Source: Acidobacteriota bacterium (GTDB lineage Bacteria > Acidobacteriota > Terriglobia > Terriglobales > Acidobacteriaceae). From it: a DNA stretch of 64,000 nt. The notes beneath the pieces were generated by a model. The model had not been told where the DNA came from. It worked only from the letters and a program-made list of their open reading frames with translations, and searched no databases. How positions within the stretch are numbered: the stretch's first letter is position 1; every line of letters starts with the position of its first letter. This document shows positions 1 through 11,375 of the stretch, piece after piece. The stretch lies in NCBI GenBank assembly GCA_013289795.1, contig JABCZH010000003.1, forward strand, positions 310,001 through 374,000, in the 5' to 3' direction. Both the position numbers and the translations under genes were made by a program.

Positions 1-621
1 GCCCCCGGCAGCGAATGTCCAGGCATCCACATCTGACGACATTCGATCAACGATCTGATACTTCGACCTGAGCAGCTCCAGTCCACGACTGACAGCATCT
101 TGCGAAAGTCCAATTGCTCCGGCTACGTTGACGCTAGCAAAACTTCCTGTGGTGTGAATGTGCTCTCTGAGCCAAAGAAGAACCGTGTCCGCGTAAAGTT
201 GATCGGTTTCCAATTTGAATTGACCTGCCAACAAAAGACTTTGATTTAGTTTCTCCTCCCTCTGTACGAGCAGGTCGCGTAGTCCTGCATTTTCCCGCTG
301 TATACCTTCATGCTCTGCGCGAAGTGAAGCAAGCCCCGCCGGTTCTTCGGCTGGGGCTGGCGCAGTTGCCGACGCATCCGCCACTGTTACAGTCTTGTTT
401 TGCGACCTACGACTGGCCAACAGCGTGACTACCGCAATGCCCAAGAAAGAGATAACAAACACAATTCCAGCGAAATCCCAGCTAAACGGAAGTCTCCGTA
501 ATTCCTTAGCTGCAATGCTGATGGCCGTCAGCATTCCACCGCCGAATACCCAGATCAGAATTTGCCAGATGAGGTTTCCGCGAACATCCTCCCAGCGCTT
601 TTTCCAGAAGCCTGCTCCCAT
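1..621 (-). CDS. Membrane protein with coiled coil and winged-helix-like C-terminus (3' end cut by window edge)
   Basis: An open frame reads leftwards from an ATG at 621 to the window edge (207 codons, no stop), so the C-terminus is missing. GGAGGT lies 7 nt before the ATG and supports this start. Two hydrophobic stretches are visible at about residues 17-37 and 46-68. An Ala/Pro linker follows, then a charged heptad-like stretch at about 97-130 that looks like a coiled coil. Residues about 147-195 resemble a small helix-turn-helix/winged-helix fold (segment 'GLSQDAVSRGLELL'). I do not recognise the family. A membrane-anchored protein with a cytoplasmic DNA-binding-like tail is an inference. 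It is divergent from the toxin-antitoxin operon. Confidence 0.75.
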   Translation of the reverse strand, partial: MGAGFWKKRWEDVRGNLIWQILIWVFGGGMLTAISIAAKELRRLPFSWDFAGIVFVISFLGIAVVTLLASRRSQNKTVTVADASATAPAPAEEPAGLASLRAEHEGIQRENAGLRDLLVQREEKLNQSLLLAGQFKLETDQLYADTVLLWLREHIHTTGSFASVNVAGAIGLSQDAVSRGLELLRSKYQIVDRMSSDVDAWTFAAGG

Positions 622-690
622 CCGATACACCTCCGCTCTACCAAGCAACCTCCGCAACCGCTCTCAATGAAGTGTACTGCACTCCATCAA

Positions 691-718
691 TTGAAGTACA
701 TAACTAATAAAATATAGT
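691..718 (+). promoter_or_regulatory. Possible sigma70-type promoter for the RES/Xre operon
   Basis: TTGAAG (691-696) and TATAGT (713-718) are separated by 16 nt in an unusually A+T-rich spacer ahead of the antitoxin gene. A second -10-like hexamer (CATAAT, 784-789) lies 6 nt before the likely ATG. Either could be used. Type II antitoxins usually autoregulate, but no clear operator is visible. Confidence 0.4.
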
Positions 719-795
719 GCCTGTATACAATGACTTACGCGCTACCCATTTGCAACAAGTACACTCCGCCCATTCTTCTATGGCATAATGTCCCT

Positions 796-1245
796 ATGCA
801 ACCCAACCCAACCACCCCGCCCTCCACCGCCCACCAACTCTCCAATTTCCTCCGCGAATGGCTCGGCGGACGCATCTCCTCAGAACTCGAATTGGCCTCG
901 CTCGCCGAGCGCGGCCTGCCGCTGACCACCGTCAGCCGCATGACCCGCCACGGCCTCACTCGCGACGAAGTTCACGCCCTGGTCATTCATCGCCGCACCT
1001 TCAAACATCGCAAGGCCAGCCATCAGAAGTTATCGAAAGAAGAATCCGATCGCGCCATCCGCACCGCGCGCATTCTGGCCCGCGCGCAAGCCACGCTTGG
1101 CGACGCCGCGTCGGCACTAACCTGGGTACGCGAACCCAAAACGCGTTTCGAAGGCAAGACGCCCATTCAGATGATGTCCACCGAAACCGGTGGCCGCTTA
1201 GTGGAAGAAATGCTGGTGCAGATCGACGAAGGAATGTTTGCCTGA
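796..1245 (+). CDS. Xre/MbcA/ParS-type antitoxin (DUF2384)
   Basis: The product is 149 residues and looks like the antitoxin partner of the RES toxin that follows directly. The N-terminal part is helical and Xre-like. The C-terminal 60 residues carry the DUF2384 pattern: an alanine-rich helix ('ARILARAQATLGD'), then 'WVREPKTRFEGKTPIQMM', then a terminal Gly/Val helix. In this family the C-terminal domain binds and inhibits the toxin and the N-terminal domain binds the operon promoter. The frame is open from 730, but the ATG at 796 is preferred because the upstream residues are not family-like and a CATAAT hexamer lies 6 nt before it, suggesting a leaderless message. The stop codon abuts the toxin start. 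Confidence 0.85.
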   Translation: MQPNPTTPPSTAHQLSNFLREWLGGRISSELELASLAERGLPLTTVSRMTRHGLTRDEVHALVIHRRTFKHRKASHQKLSKEESDRAIRTARILARAQATLGDAASALTWVREPKTRFEGKTPIQMMSTETGGRLVEEMLVQIDEGMFA

Positions 1246-1704
1246 GTGTTTCTCTGGAGAATCAGCAACCACGACTCACTCGACGGACGCGGTGGCCTCC
1301 TGGCCTCAGCCCGCTGGCACACTCGCGGACGGCCCATCGTTTACCTCGCCACCACGCCCGCCGGAGCGCTGGTCGAGGCGCTGGTCCATCTTGAACTAAA
1401 GCCCAATCAGTTGCCCAAGAGTTACCGCCTGCTGAAGGCCGAGGCGCCCGATGACTTGCCAATGATGCATTTCTCCGCGCTCACCGAAGACTGGCGGAAA
1501 AACGAAACCGCCTCTCGCACTCTCGGAGATGAATGGCTGTCGCAAGCTCAAACCACACTGCTCGAAATCCCGTCGGCAATCCTGCCTGAAACGATGAATA
1601 TCCTGCTGAACCCTCTTCACCCGGACGCCGCCCGAATCAGCGTGCTATGGCACGAGGCGTACCCGTTCGACCAGCGGCTGTTCGTCGGTAAGACAAAATC
1701 CTAA
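1246..1704 (+). CDS. RES-domain toxin (ParT/MbcT-like)
   Basis: This 152-residue protein has a RES domain, the toxin half of RES-Xre type II systems. Family members attack NAD+ or ADP-ribosylate targets. The residues that name the domain are present: Arg5 in 'WRI', Glu44 in 'GALVEAL' and Ser132 in 'ARISVLW'. Tyr33 in 'PIVYLA' also matches. It starts with GTG directly after the antitoxin TGA, so the genes are translationally coupled and the antitoxin is made first. The length is normal and no disruption is visible, so the pair looks intact. The exact chemistry (NAD degradation or ADP-ribosylation) cannot be read from the sequence. Confidence 0.87.
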   Translation: MFLWRISNHDSLDGRGGLLASARWHTRGRPIVYLATTPAGALVEALVHLELKPNQLPKSYRLLKAEAPDDLPMMHFSALTEDWRKNETASRTLGDEWLSQAQTTLLEIPSAILPETMNILLNPLHPDAARISVLWHEAYPFDQRLFVGKTKS

Positions 1705-1705
1705 A

Positions 1706-1735
1706 ACGCAGAGTACGCAGAGGTCTCGCAGAGAT
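1706..1735. repeat. Periodic intergenic repeat (cgcagag type)
   Basis: Three imperfect units of about 10 nt built on 'acgcagag' lie directly after the toxin stop. A related stretch on the other strand lies at 50396-50440. This is one sub-type of the dispersed periodic repeats seen in many spacers here. Confidence 0.6.
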
Positions 1736-1767
1736 GACGGGAAAAACGCGAACGGTTTACTTGCATA

Positions 1768-2250
1768 TCATTGCTCGCCAAACATGGGCACCTGCAACGT
1801 ATCACTCGGCATCCCACGGCGGCGCCGCCGCGTCGCCCCAATCACCGCCAACACCGTAAGCGACTCCAGCGCACTCCGCGGCACAAACATGCGCTGCGTA
1901 TTCGACCGCAGGTCCGGAGGATTGATCAAGTATCCCTCCGCCGACGCCTGCTGCAAGTCATTCGGCATCATTCCTTCCAGAACGTCGCCGTCTTTGAATT
2001 TAAGCCGCACCCACAACCCCTCGGTGCGAGGGCGGGTCGTGAAAGTCTTGCGGCTGGGCGATTCCGCCTCGCCAAATTCGCGCACAAAGTAAACCACCTT
2101 GACCTCGCGCAGCTCAATGGCGACCACGTTGCCGGCCGTATTCAGGATCTCCAGTTTGCCCTCGCGCACGAAATTCGCCGGCGCCACGTGGCCATTCACG
2201 GTGTCGCGGTCGATTTTTCTGACAACTACCTTCTTATGGGTCGAGGGCAT
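1768..2250 (-). CDS. Conserved hypothetical protein, two short beta-rich halves
   Basis: This 160-residue basic protein has no signal peptide or membrane segment. It alternates short beta-like strands in two similar modules: an N-terminal part reading 'FVREGKLEILNTAGNVVAIEL' in outline, and a second with 'LWVRLKFKDGDVLEGMMPND'. Both end in short hydrophobic runs, reminiscent of small SH3-like or PilZ-adjacent barrels. 'FVPRSALESLTVLAVIG' precedes an Arg-rich run near the C-terminus. I think it belongs to a conserved acidobacterial family but cannot name a function. It is transcribed alone, convergent with the toxin gene and divergent from the nucleotidyltransferase gene. Confidence 0.7.
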   Translation of the reverse strand: MPSTHKKVVVRKIDRDTVNGHVAPANFVREGKLEILNTAGNVVAIELREVKVVYFVREFGEAESPSRKTFTTRPRTEGLWVRLKFKDGDVLEGMMPNDLQQASAEGYLINPPDLRSNTQRMFVPRSALESLTVLAVIGATRRRRRGMPSDTLQVPMFGEQ

Positions 2251-2538
2251 GCGCTTCTCGCCAAACCCGCCCGGGTTGCGGTTTCCTGCGGTCCGGCGTA
2301 GTCACATTCTCACATTTTTGCCGCGAACACAGTCAGTCATCTCGTTCGCAGTAGCCAAATCGTTAACCTTGTGATATTTTGTGTAGTTTGCCGAGGGTAC
2401 GCCTGAATCATCTAAAGCTAGTCTACAGAGCAGTTTACGTGGAAGTCGGCGGCTGTGTTCCTAAGCTCCTAGTGTGCCCTGTGGAAAAGTTGTGCCCCAC
2501 TCCGGCCGCTGGCCTAACCCTGCACTCCCGAGTCCAGC

Positions 2539-4086
2539 ATGGCTGATTACATATACACCATGGAAATTCGTCTGACGCCCGATCAGCAACGCGGCGTCAC
2601 GCTGGTGCAGGACATCGCCCGCGCCGCCGAGATGAACATCTATCTCACCGGCGGTGCTGTCCGCGACATCATCAGCGGCTTTCCCATTCGCGATCTCGAT
2701 TTCACCGTCCAGGGCAATCCTCTCAAGCTGCAAAAAGAATTGGAGCGCGCTGGCGCCGTGGTCTCGTCAACCGACGAAGATCTGAAAGCGATCTATTTAA
2801 TATTGCCCGGCAAGGTGCGCGCCGAGATCAGTCCCGCCCGCACCGAGCGCTACGACAAAGTAGGCAAGCCGCCCATCGTTGCTCCCTCAACCATCATTGA
2901 AGACCTGCGCCGCCGCGATTTCACCGTCAATGCCATGGCGTTGTCGCTCAATCCTGGTTCGCGCGGTCTGCTCATGGACCCCTTCAATGGGGCGGCGGAC
3001 ATCGAGGCCAAGCTGCTCCGCGTGCTGCACAATTACGCTTTTGTCGAAGATCCCTCACGGCTGATTCGTGCCACTCGCTTTGCCGCGCGCTTTCATTGGC
3101 CGCTCGAGGAGCGCACCCAGGCCCGCTACCAGTCCGCCAAGGAAAACAACTATATCGATCACATCAACCACCGGTCGATTGGTCTCGAGATCGAGCAGTT
3201 GGCCTATGAAGACGACCCGCTCCACATCGTGCGCACGCTGGAGAAAGAAGACTGGCTCAAGGTTCTCAACCCCCACTGGACCACCGCCAAAGTGGATGCC
3301 GTCGGACTGAGTCAGCTGGTCAAAACCCGGCAGCAGATGAATGAACTTGGCTACACGCCCGATCCTTCGCCCGCCGTGCTCTATTTCCTGACTTCACGTT
3401 TGAGCGACAAAGATGTCGCCGACGTCCGCAGGATGATTCCGCGCAAGGATCTGATCGAAGCCTGGAAAGATCTCGAAGACAACTCAAAAGATCTGGCGAA
3501 GCGGCTGGCCGGTAAAGAAGCCGCGACTCCCTCGCGCACCTGGAAGCTGCTCTCCGAAGCGCGGCCGGAAATGACCTTATTCTTGGCCGTAACCGCCAAG
3601 CAACAAGCGGTGGCGCAGAAGATCAAGAACTTCTTCACCAAGTGGCGGCAAGTGCAGCAGAGAATACCTCTGCCTGAAATGACGGAGCTGTTCATTACGC
3701 CGCAGTTGCCCGAGTATCCCAAGATTGCCCACGATGTGTTCATGCTATTGCTCGACGGCCGGCTGCGCTCGCGCACCGAAACGCTGAAATTCTTAAAACC
3801 GCTGGCGCCGCCTCCACCGCCCCCACCGCCACCACCCAAGCGTGGGCGCGCTGCCAAAGCCGCTGCCGCGGCACAAGCGCCTGCAGCGCCAAATCCAGCC
3901 ATCGGAAAAACAGGAAAGAAGACCAAGCCCGTAGCTCACGTCGCGTCCCCGGTCGCGCCGGCTCCGCCCGCGAAGCCGCCAGTAGTCGCAAAGCCTGCGA
4001 AAGCTGTTCCCAAGAAACCCGCGCCTAAGAAAAAGTCTGCCAAGCCCACGCCCAAAAAGGCCAAACCCAAGAAGCACAAACGCTAG
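2539..4086 (+). CDS. CCA tRNA nucleotidyltransferase / poly(A) polymerase family protein with long KP-rich tail
   Basis: Class II nucleotidyltransferase acting on RNA 3' ends, either CCA addition to tRNA or poly(A) addition. Motifs appear in order: 'LTGGAVRD' (about 35-42), the metal-binding 'RDLDFTV', 'RRRDFTVNAMA' for nucleotide selection, and 'EDPSRLIRATRFAARF' for the neck region. No HD domain is evident. Residues about 1-410 form the usual enzyme. The last ~100 residues are an added tail: a run of ten prolines, then Ala/Pro/Lys-rich repeats ending in a very basic stretch. ATGs at 2539 and 2560 are both possible starts. Sequence alone does not separate CCA-adding from poly(A) activity. 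Confidence 0.85.
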   Translation: MADYIYTMEIRLTPDQQRGVTLVQDIARAAEMNIYLTGGAVRDIISGFPIRDLDFTVQGNPLKLQKELERAGAVVSSTDEDLKAIYLILPGKVRAEISPARTERYDKVGKPPIVAPSTIIEDLRRRDFTVNAMALSLNPGSRGLLMDPFNGAADIEAKLLRVLHNYAFVEDPSRLIRATRFAARFHWPLEERTQARYQSAKENNYIDHINHRSIGLEIEQLAYEDDPLHIVRTLEKEDWLKVLNPHWTTAKVDAVGLSQLVKTRQQMNELGYTPDPSPAVLYFLTSRLSDKDVADVRRMIPRKDLIEAWKDLEDNSKDLAKRLAGKEAATPSRTWKLLSEARPEMTLFLAVTAKQQAVAQKIKNFFTKWRQVQQRIPLPEMTELFITPQLPEYPKIAHDVFMLLLDGRLRSRTETLKFLKPLAPPPPPPPPPPKRGRAAKAAAAAQAPAAPNPAIGKTGKKTKPVAHVASPVAPAPPAKPPVVAKPAKAVPKKPAPKKKSAKPTPKKAKPKKHKR

Positions 4087-4104
4087 GCCGGACAAAGGAA
4101 AACC

Positions 4105-4551
4105 GTGAAACTGCGCCATCTCTTCCTGCTGCTTCCGCTTCTGCCCGGACTGGTCCAAGCGCAGACGCCACTAGGAACCACTACTGAGAGTAAGCTCATT
4201 GCCCTCGAAAACGCATGGAACCAGGCGCAACTCCACCACGACGCCAAGGCATTGGAGCACCTGGTAGGTGACCGCTTCATTTACACCGATACCGATGGGT
4301 CAGTCATGAATAAAGTCCAGTTTCTCGCCGACGCGAAAGACATGGACTACCGAGCCACGTCAGCAGCGAATGACAACGTGAAAGTTGACCTGTACGACAC
4401 CACCGCTGTGGTCAGCGGCAGCTACCACACTAAGGGGATCTATAAGGGCAAACCTTTCGATCATCATGGCCGCTTCACCGACACCTGGATTTATCTCAAC
4501 GGCCAGTGGCAATGTGTCGCCAGCGCTACCACACTTTTGCAGCACAAGTAA
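4105..4551 (+). CDS. Secreted NTF2-like protein (DUF4440/SnoaL-like)
   Basis: 148 residues with an N-terminal signal peptide (about 1-19, cleavage after 'LVQA'). A single NTF2-like cone domain follows: helix 'ALENAWNQAQLHHDAKALEHL', then 'RFIYTDTDGSVMNKVQFL' and paired C-terminal strands ending 'GQWQCVASATTLL'. Such proteins bind small ligands or act as minor enzymes; the substrate here is unknown. The start is GTG at 4105 with AAAGGA about 6 nt upstream. It lies 18 bp downstream of the nucleotidyltransferase gene and may be cotranscribed with it. Confidence 0.8.
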   Translation: MKLRHLFLLLPLLPGLVQAQTPLGTTTESKLIALENAWNQAQLHHDAKALEHLVGDRFIYTDTDGSVMNKVQFLADAKDMDYRATSAANDNVKVDLYDTTAVVSGSYHTKGIYKGKPFDHHGRFTDTWIYLNGQWQCVASATTLLQHK

Positions 4552-4564
4552 TGAATCTCAGTGG

Positions 4565-4597
4565 TGCCTCTGTGTCCCCTGTGCCCTCTGTGGTTAG
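4565..4597. repeat. Periodic intergenic repeat (cctctgtg type)
   Basis: Three near-identical 10-12-nt units of 'cctctgtg/ccctgtg' end in 'gtggtta'. The same motif recurs at 12975-13009, 57998-58030, and inverted at 26596-26632 and 35588-35620. Confidence 0.7.
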
Positions 4598-4724
4598 GGC
4601 TGTTTACCAAGTGTGCCAACCCTTTGTAAGCACCAGAAATCCACTGCCTGTGCATAAACCACATGAAGCGCACAGCCACCTTCCCGTTACAATGACGCCG
4701 ACGTAAAATCAAAGACAGAGCCCC

Positions 4725-8207
<3,483 letters not shown>

Positions 8208-8366
8208 AATCAGCGGCGGATGAGAGCTTCCCACCACAGCGCTTTCGGCGTGCAAGTGACGAGCGGTTCCAGAGTCGTCAACGTCGGGCTGGTGGTGACG
8301 GGAACAGATTTCCTGCTGTCGATGGTCGAGTCGCGCTGGGCCGCAAGGAACGGTGATGCCCGTAAG

Positions 8367-9326
8367 ATGGACTTACAACTCAAGGCAAGACAGGAACTGG
8401 AGAAAATCGAGCAACAGCTTTCCCGGCTGCAGGCTGCGCCGGGACAGAACGACGATCTCCGCACTCAGATCAAACAGCTGAATGATCGCATCGACTCTCT
8501 TCGTATCGAGGTCTCCGCGAATCACGACGCCTGGCAGAGGACAGAATTGGCCCGACATCCCCAACGCCCCTATGCATTGGATTACATCGAACGGATCTTC
8601 ACCGACTTCAGTGAGATCCACGGCGACCGGGGCTTCGGCGACGATCCCGCGATCGTGACCGGCATGGCCCGCTTCCAGGGCCAGGAAGTAATGATCATCG
8701 GCCACCAGAAAGCCCGCGACACCAAGCAGAAGGTCTACCGCAATTTCGGCATGCCCAATCCCGAAGGCTATCGAAAAGCACTGCGAGTGATGAAGATCGC
8801 AGAGAAATTCCGCCGCCCGCTGTTTACGTTTGTCGATACTCCCGGAGCTTATCCCGGTCTAGGCGCAGAAGAGCGCGGCCAAGCCGAAGCCATCGCCCGC
8901 AATCTCCGCGAGATGGCTCGCTTGCAGGTTCCAATCATTACCACCATCACCGGGGAAGGCGGCAGCGGCGGCGCCTTGGCCATCGCCATCGCCGACCGCG
9001 TCCTGATGATGGAGAACTCGATATACTCCGTCATTTCGCCCGAAGGCTGCGCCTCCATCATGTGGCGCGACGCCACCAAAAAAGAACTAGCCGCCCAGGC
9101 CCTGCACATCACCGCCAAAGATTTGAGCGAACTAGGCTGCGTAGACTCAATTGTCCCCGAACCCGAAGGCGGAGCCCACACCGACCACGCCGCCGCCGCC
9201 GACCTGCTAGCAGAATCCTTAAAGACCAATCTCGCTCAACTGCTGAAGATGCCGGTTCCCGACCTCGTGGACGCCCGCTACAACAAATTCCGCAAGATGG
9301 CCCAGTTCTTTAGGGTTGAAGTCTAG
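8367..9326 (+). CDS. accA: Acetyl-CoA carboxylase carboxyltransferase subunit alpha
   Basis: The alpha half of the carboxyltransferase that moves CO2 from carboxybiotin to acetyl-CoA, the first step of fatty-acid synthesis. The 319-residue length is normal. It has an N-terminal helical hairpin ('ARQELEKIEQQLSRL'), 'HPQRPYALDYIERIF', 'GHQKARDTKQKVYRNFGM' and the oxyanion-hole segment 'TGEGGSGGALAIAIADR' (about 193-209). An open frame extends upstream to 8220, but ATG 8367 matches the family N-terminus. No accD, accB or accC is nearby, which is common outside operons. The gene follows dnaE by about 160 bp. Confidence 0.96.
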   Translation: MDLQLKARQELEKIEQQLSRLQAAPGQNDDLRTQIKQLNDRIDSLRIEVSANHDAWQRTELARHPQRPYALDYIERIFTDFSEIHGDRGFGDDPAIVTGMARFQGQEVMIIGHQKARDTKQKVYRNFGMPNPEGYRKALRVMKIAEKFRRPLFTFVDTPGAYPGLGAEERGQAEAIARNLREMARLQVPIITTITGEGGSGGALAIAIADRVLMMENSIYSVISPEGCASIMWRDATKKELAAQALHITAKDLSELGCVDSIVPEPEGGAHTDHAAAADLLAESLKTNLAQLLKMPVPDLVDARYNKFRKMAQFFRVEV

Positions 9327-9339
9327 ATACCTAGGCATT

Positions 9340-9372
9340 CTGAGAACTGGGAACTGAGATCTGAGAACTGGG
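9340..9372. repeat. Periodic intergenic repeat (gagaactgg type)
   Basis: 'ctgagaactgg' occurs twice around 'gaactgagat' directly after accA. It is another member of the periodic spacer repeats. Confidence 0.55.
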
Positions 9373-9443
9373 TTCAGATACCGTATTTCCCAACCAGGTA
9401 CACACCAACCCTTCCGTTCCACACCTCTACCCACCTACTGCCG

Positions 9444-9449
9444 TATAAT
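9444..9449 (+). promoter_or_regulatory. Candidate -10 element for korAB
   Basis: A perfect TATAAT lies about 75 nt ahead of korA in a spacer without genes. I see no convincing -35 at 16-18 nt, so only the -10 is proposed. Confidence 0.35.
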
Positions 9450-9523
9450 CAAGGGTTGCTCCAATCACTCTTCACAACACCGAGCGGCCCAAACTCCGCT
9501 CCAGCCAAAGGAAGGAACAGGCC

Positions 9524-11374
9524 ATGGCCACCACAGATGTAACCCCTCGCGGCACTTCGGGGCCGGCGGGGCAGAAGCGCGTCGTCAACGACATGACAAT
9601 TCAAGTCGCGACGGTGAATGGATCGGGTTCGCAAAGCTCGAACTCGGTGCTCTTGCGCAGTATCTTTCAGATGGGAGTTCCTGTCTCCGGCAAGAACATG
9701 TTTCCTTCGAACATTGCCGGATTGCCCACCTGGTTCACCATCCGCGCCAACAAACACGGCTACATCGCGCGCAAGAAGGAAATCGATTTCCTGGTGGCCA
9801 TGAATGCTGAGACTGCCCAGGACGACGTGAAGTCTCTGGCCGCTGGCGCAGTTGTGCTCTATGACGAACCGCTGAACCTTAATCAAGTTCGCAATGATCT
9901 GATCTTTTATTCTGTCCCCTTCGACAAGATCGTCGCCCCCGTTTGCCCCGAGGCCAAACTGCGCAAGCTGGTCAAGAACATGGTGTACGTGGGCGTGGTG
10001 GCGAAGCTGCTGTCCATCGACATGGCTGAAGTTGAAAAGGCCATCCGCAAACAGTTCGCCAGCAAGCCCAAGGCTGCCAATTTGAACTTCGCCGCCGCCA
10101 AGGCTGGCTTCGACTATGCCGAAGCCTCATTAACCAAGCTTGGCCCCTACGTCATCGAGCGCATGGACAAGACTGCCGGCAAGATCATCATCGACGGCAA
10201 CTCCGCCGCCGCCCTCGGCTGCATGTTCGCCGGAGTCACCGTCGTGACCTGGTATCCCATCACGCCCTCGTCTTCACTCGTCGAGACGTTGATCGAATAC
10301 ATGAAGGAGTACCGTATCGGCCCCGACGGCAAAGCCACGTTCGCCATCGTCCAGGCAGAAGACGAACTTGCTGCCATCGGTATGGTGCTCGGGGCAGGCT
10401 GGGCCGGAGCGCGGTCCATGACTTCCACCGCCGGGCCGGGCATTTCGCTGATGTCGGAGTTCGCCGGCCTCTCTTACTACGCCGAAGTCCCGGGCGTGGT
10501 CTGGGACATTCAACGCGTCGGCCCATCCACCGGCTTGCCTACTCGCACTTCGCAGGGTGACATCCTCTCCACCGCGTTTCTCTCTCACGGCGACACCAAG
10601 CACATCATGCTGATTCCGTGTTCCGTAACCGAATGTTTTGAGATGGCGTCCGACGCCTTCAATCTCGCCGAACAGTTTCAGACTCTTGTATTCGTAATGT
10701 CGGATCTCGATCTCGGCATGAACAACTGGATGTCCGATCCCTTCACCTATCCAACTGCGCCGCTCCAACGTGGCAAGGTTCTCTCCAAAGAAGACCTCGA
10801 CCGCCTCGGCGGTTTCAACCGCTACAAAGACGTTGACGGCGACGCCATCGGCTACCGCACCCTGCCCGGCACCGAGCATCCCGCAGCCGCCTATTTCGCC
10901 CGCGGCAGCGGCCACAACGAGAAAGCGCAATACAGCGAACGCCCCGACGACTTCGAGCGCAACATGGAGCGCCTCAATCGCAAGTTCGAGACCGCCCGCT
11001 CTTTCGTCCCCCGTCCCGTAGTCATGAACGGCAAGTCCACCGCCGGAAAGAAGAACATCGGGATCATCGCCTATGGCACATCGCACTGGGGCATCATCGA
11101 AGCCCGCGACCAGATGCGCGATGAATATCAAATGGAAACCGATTACCTGCGCCTTCGTGCCTACCCCTTCACCCGGGAAGTCCACGAATTCATCGAAAAT
11201 CACGACCGCGTTTACGTAGTCGAACAAAACCGCGACGCCCAGATGCTCAGCCTGCTGAAGCTCGACATCAAGCCGGAACTCGTAACCCGGCTGCGCAGCA
11301 TCGCACACATTCACGGGCTGCCGCTCGATGCCCGCTCGGTCACCGACGAACTCACCAGCATGGAGGGGAAGTAA
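9524..11374 (+). CDS. korA: 2-oxoacid:acceptor (ferredoxin) oxidoreductase subunit alpha
   Basis: Subunit alpha of a thiamine-diphosphate enzyme that oxidatively decarboxylates a 2-oxoacid, most likely 2-oxoglutarate, to the acyl-CoA and passes electrons to ferredoxin. The protein is a fused gamma-alpha type of 616 residues. The N-terminal gamma domain (about 20-195) has 'GSGSQSSNSVLLRSIFQMG' and 'MNAETAQDDVKSL'. The alpha pyrimidine domain starts about 215 with 'DGNSAAALGCMFAGV' and 'WYPITPSSSLVETL', then 'STAGPGISLMSEF'. A C-terminal transketolase-like domain follows. AAGGAAGG precedes the ATG. It forms an operon with korB. Substrate choice (oxoglutarate over pyruvate) is inferred from the gamma-alpha plus short beta layout. 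Confidence 0.92.
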   Translation: MATTDVTPRGTSGPAGQKRVVNDMTIQVATVNGSGSQSSNSVLLRSIFQMGVPVSGKNMFPSNIAGLPTWFTIRANKHGYIARKKEIDFLVAMNAETAQDDVKSLAAGAVVLYDEPLNLNQVRNDLIFYSVPFDKIVAPVCPEAKLRKLVKNMVYVGVVAKLLSIDMAEVEKAIRKQFASKPKAANLNFAAAKAGFDYAEASLTKLGPYVIERMDKTAGKIIIDGNSAAALGCMFAGVTVVTWYPITPSSSLVETLIEYMKEYRIGPDGKATFAIVQAEDELAAIGMVLGAGWAGARSMTSTAGPGISLMSEFAGLSYYAEVPGVVWDIQRVGPSTGLPTRTSQGDILSTAFLSHGDTKHIMLIPCSVTECFEMASDAFNLAEQFQTLVFVMSDLDLGMNNWMSDPFTYPTAPLQRGKVLSKEDLDRLGGFNRYKDVDGDAIGYRTLPGTEHPAAAYFARGSGHNEKAQYSERPDDFERNMERLNRKFETARSFVPRPVVMNGKSTAGKKNIGIIAYGTSHWGIIEARDQMRDEYQMETDYLRLRAYPFTREVHEFIENHDRVYVVEQNRDAQMLSLLKLDIKPELVTRLRSIAHIHGLPLDARSVTDELTSMEGK

Positions 11375-11375
11375 C

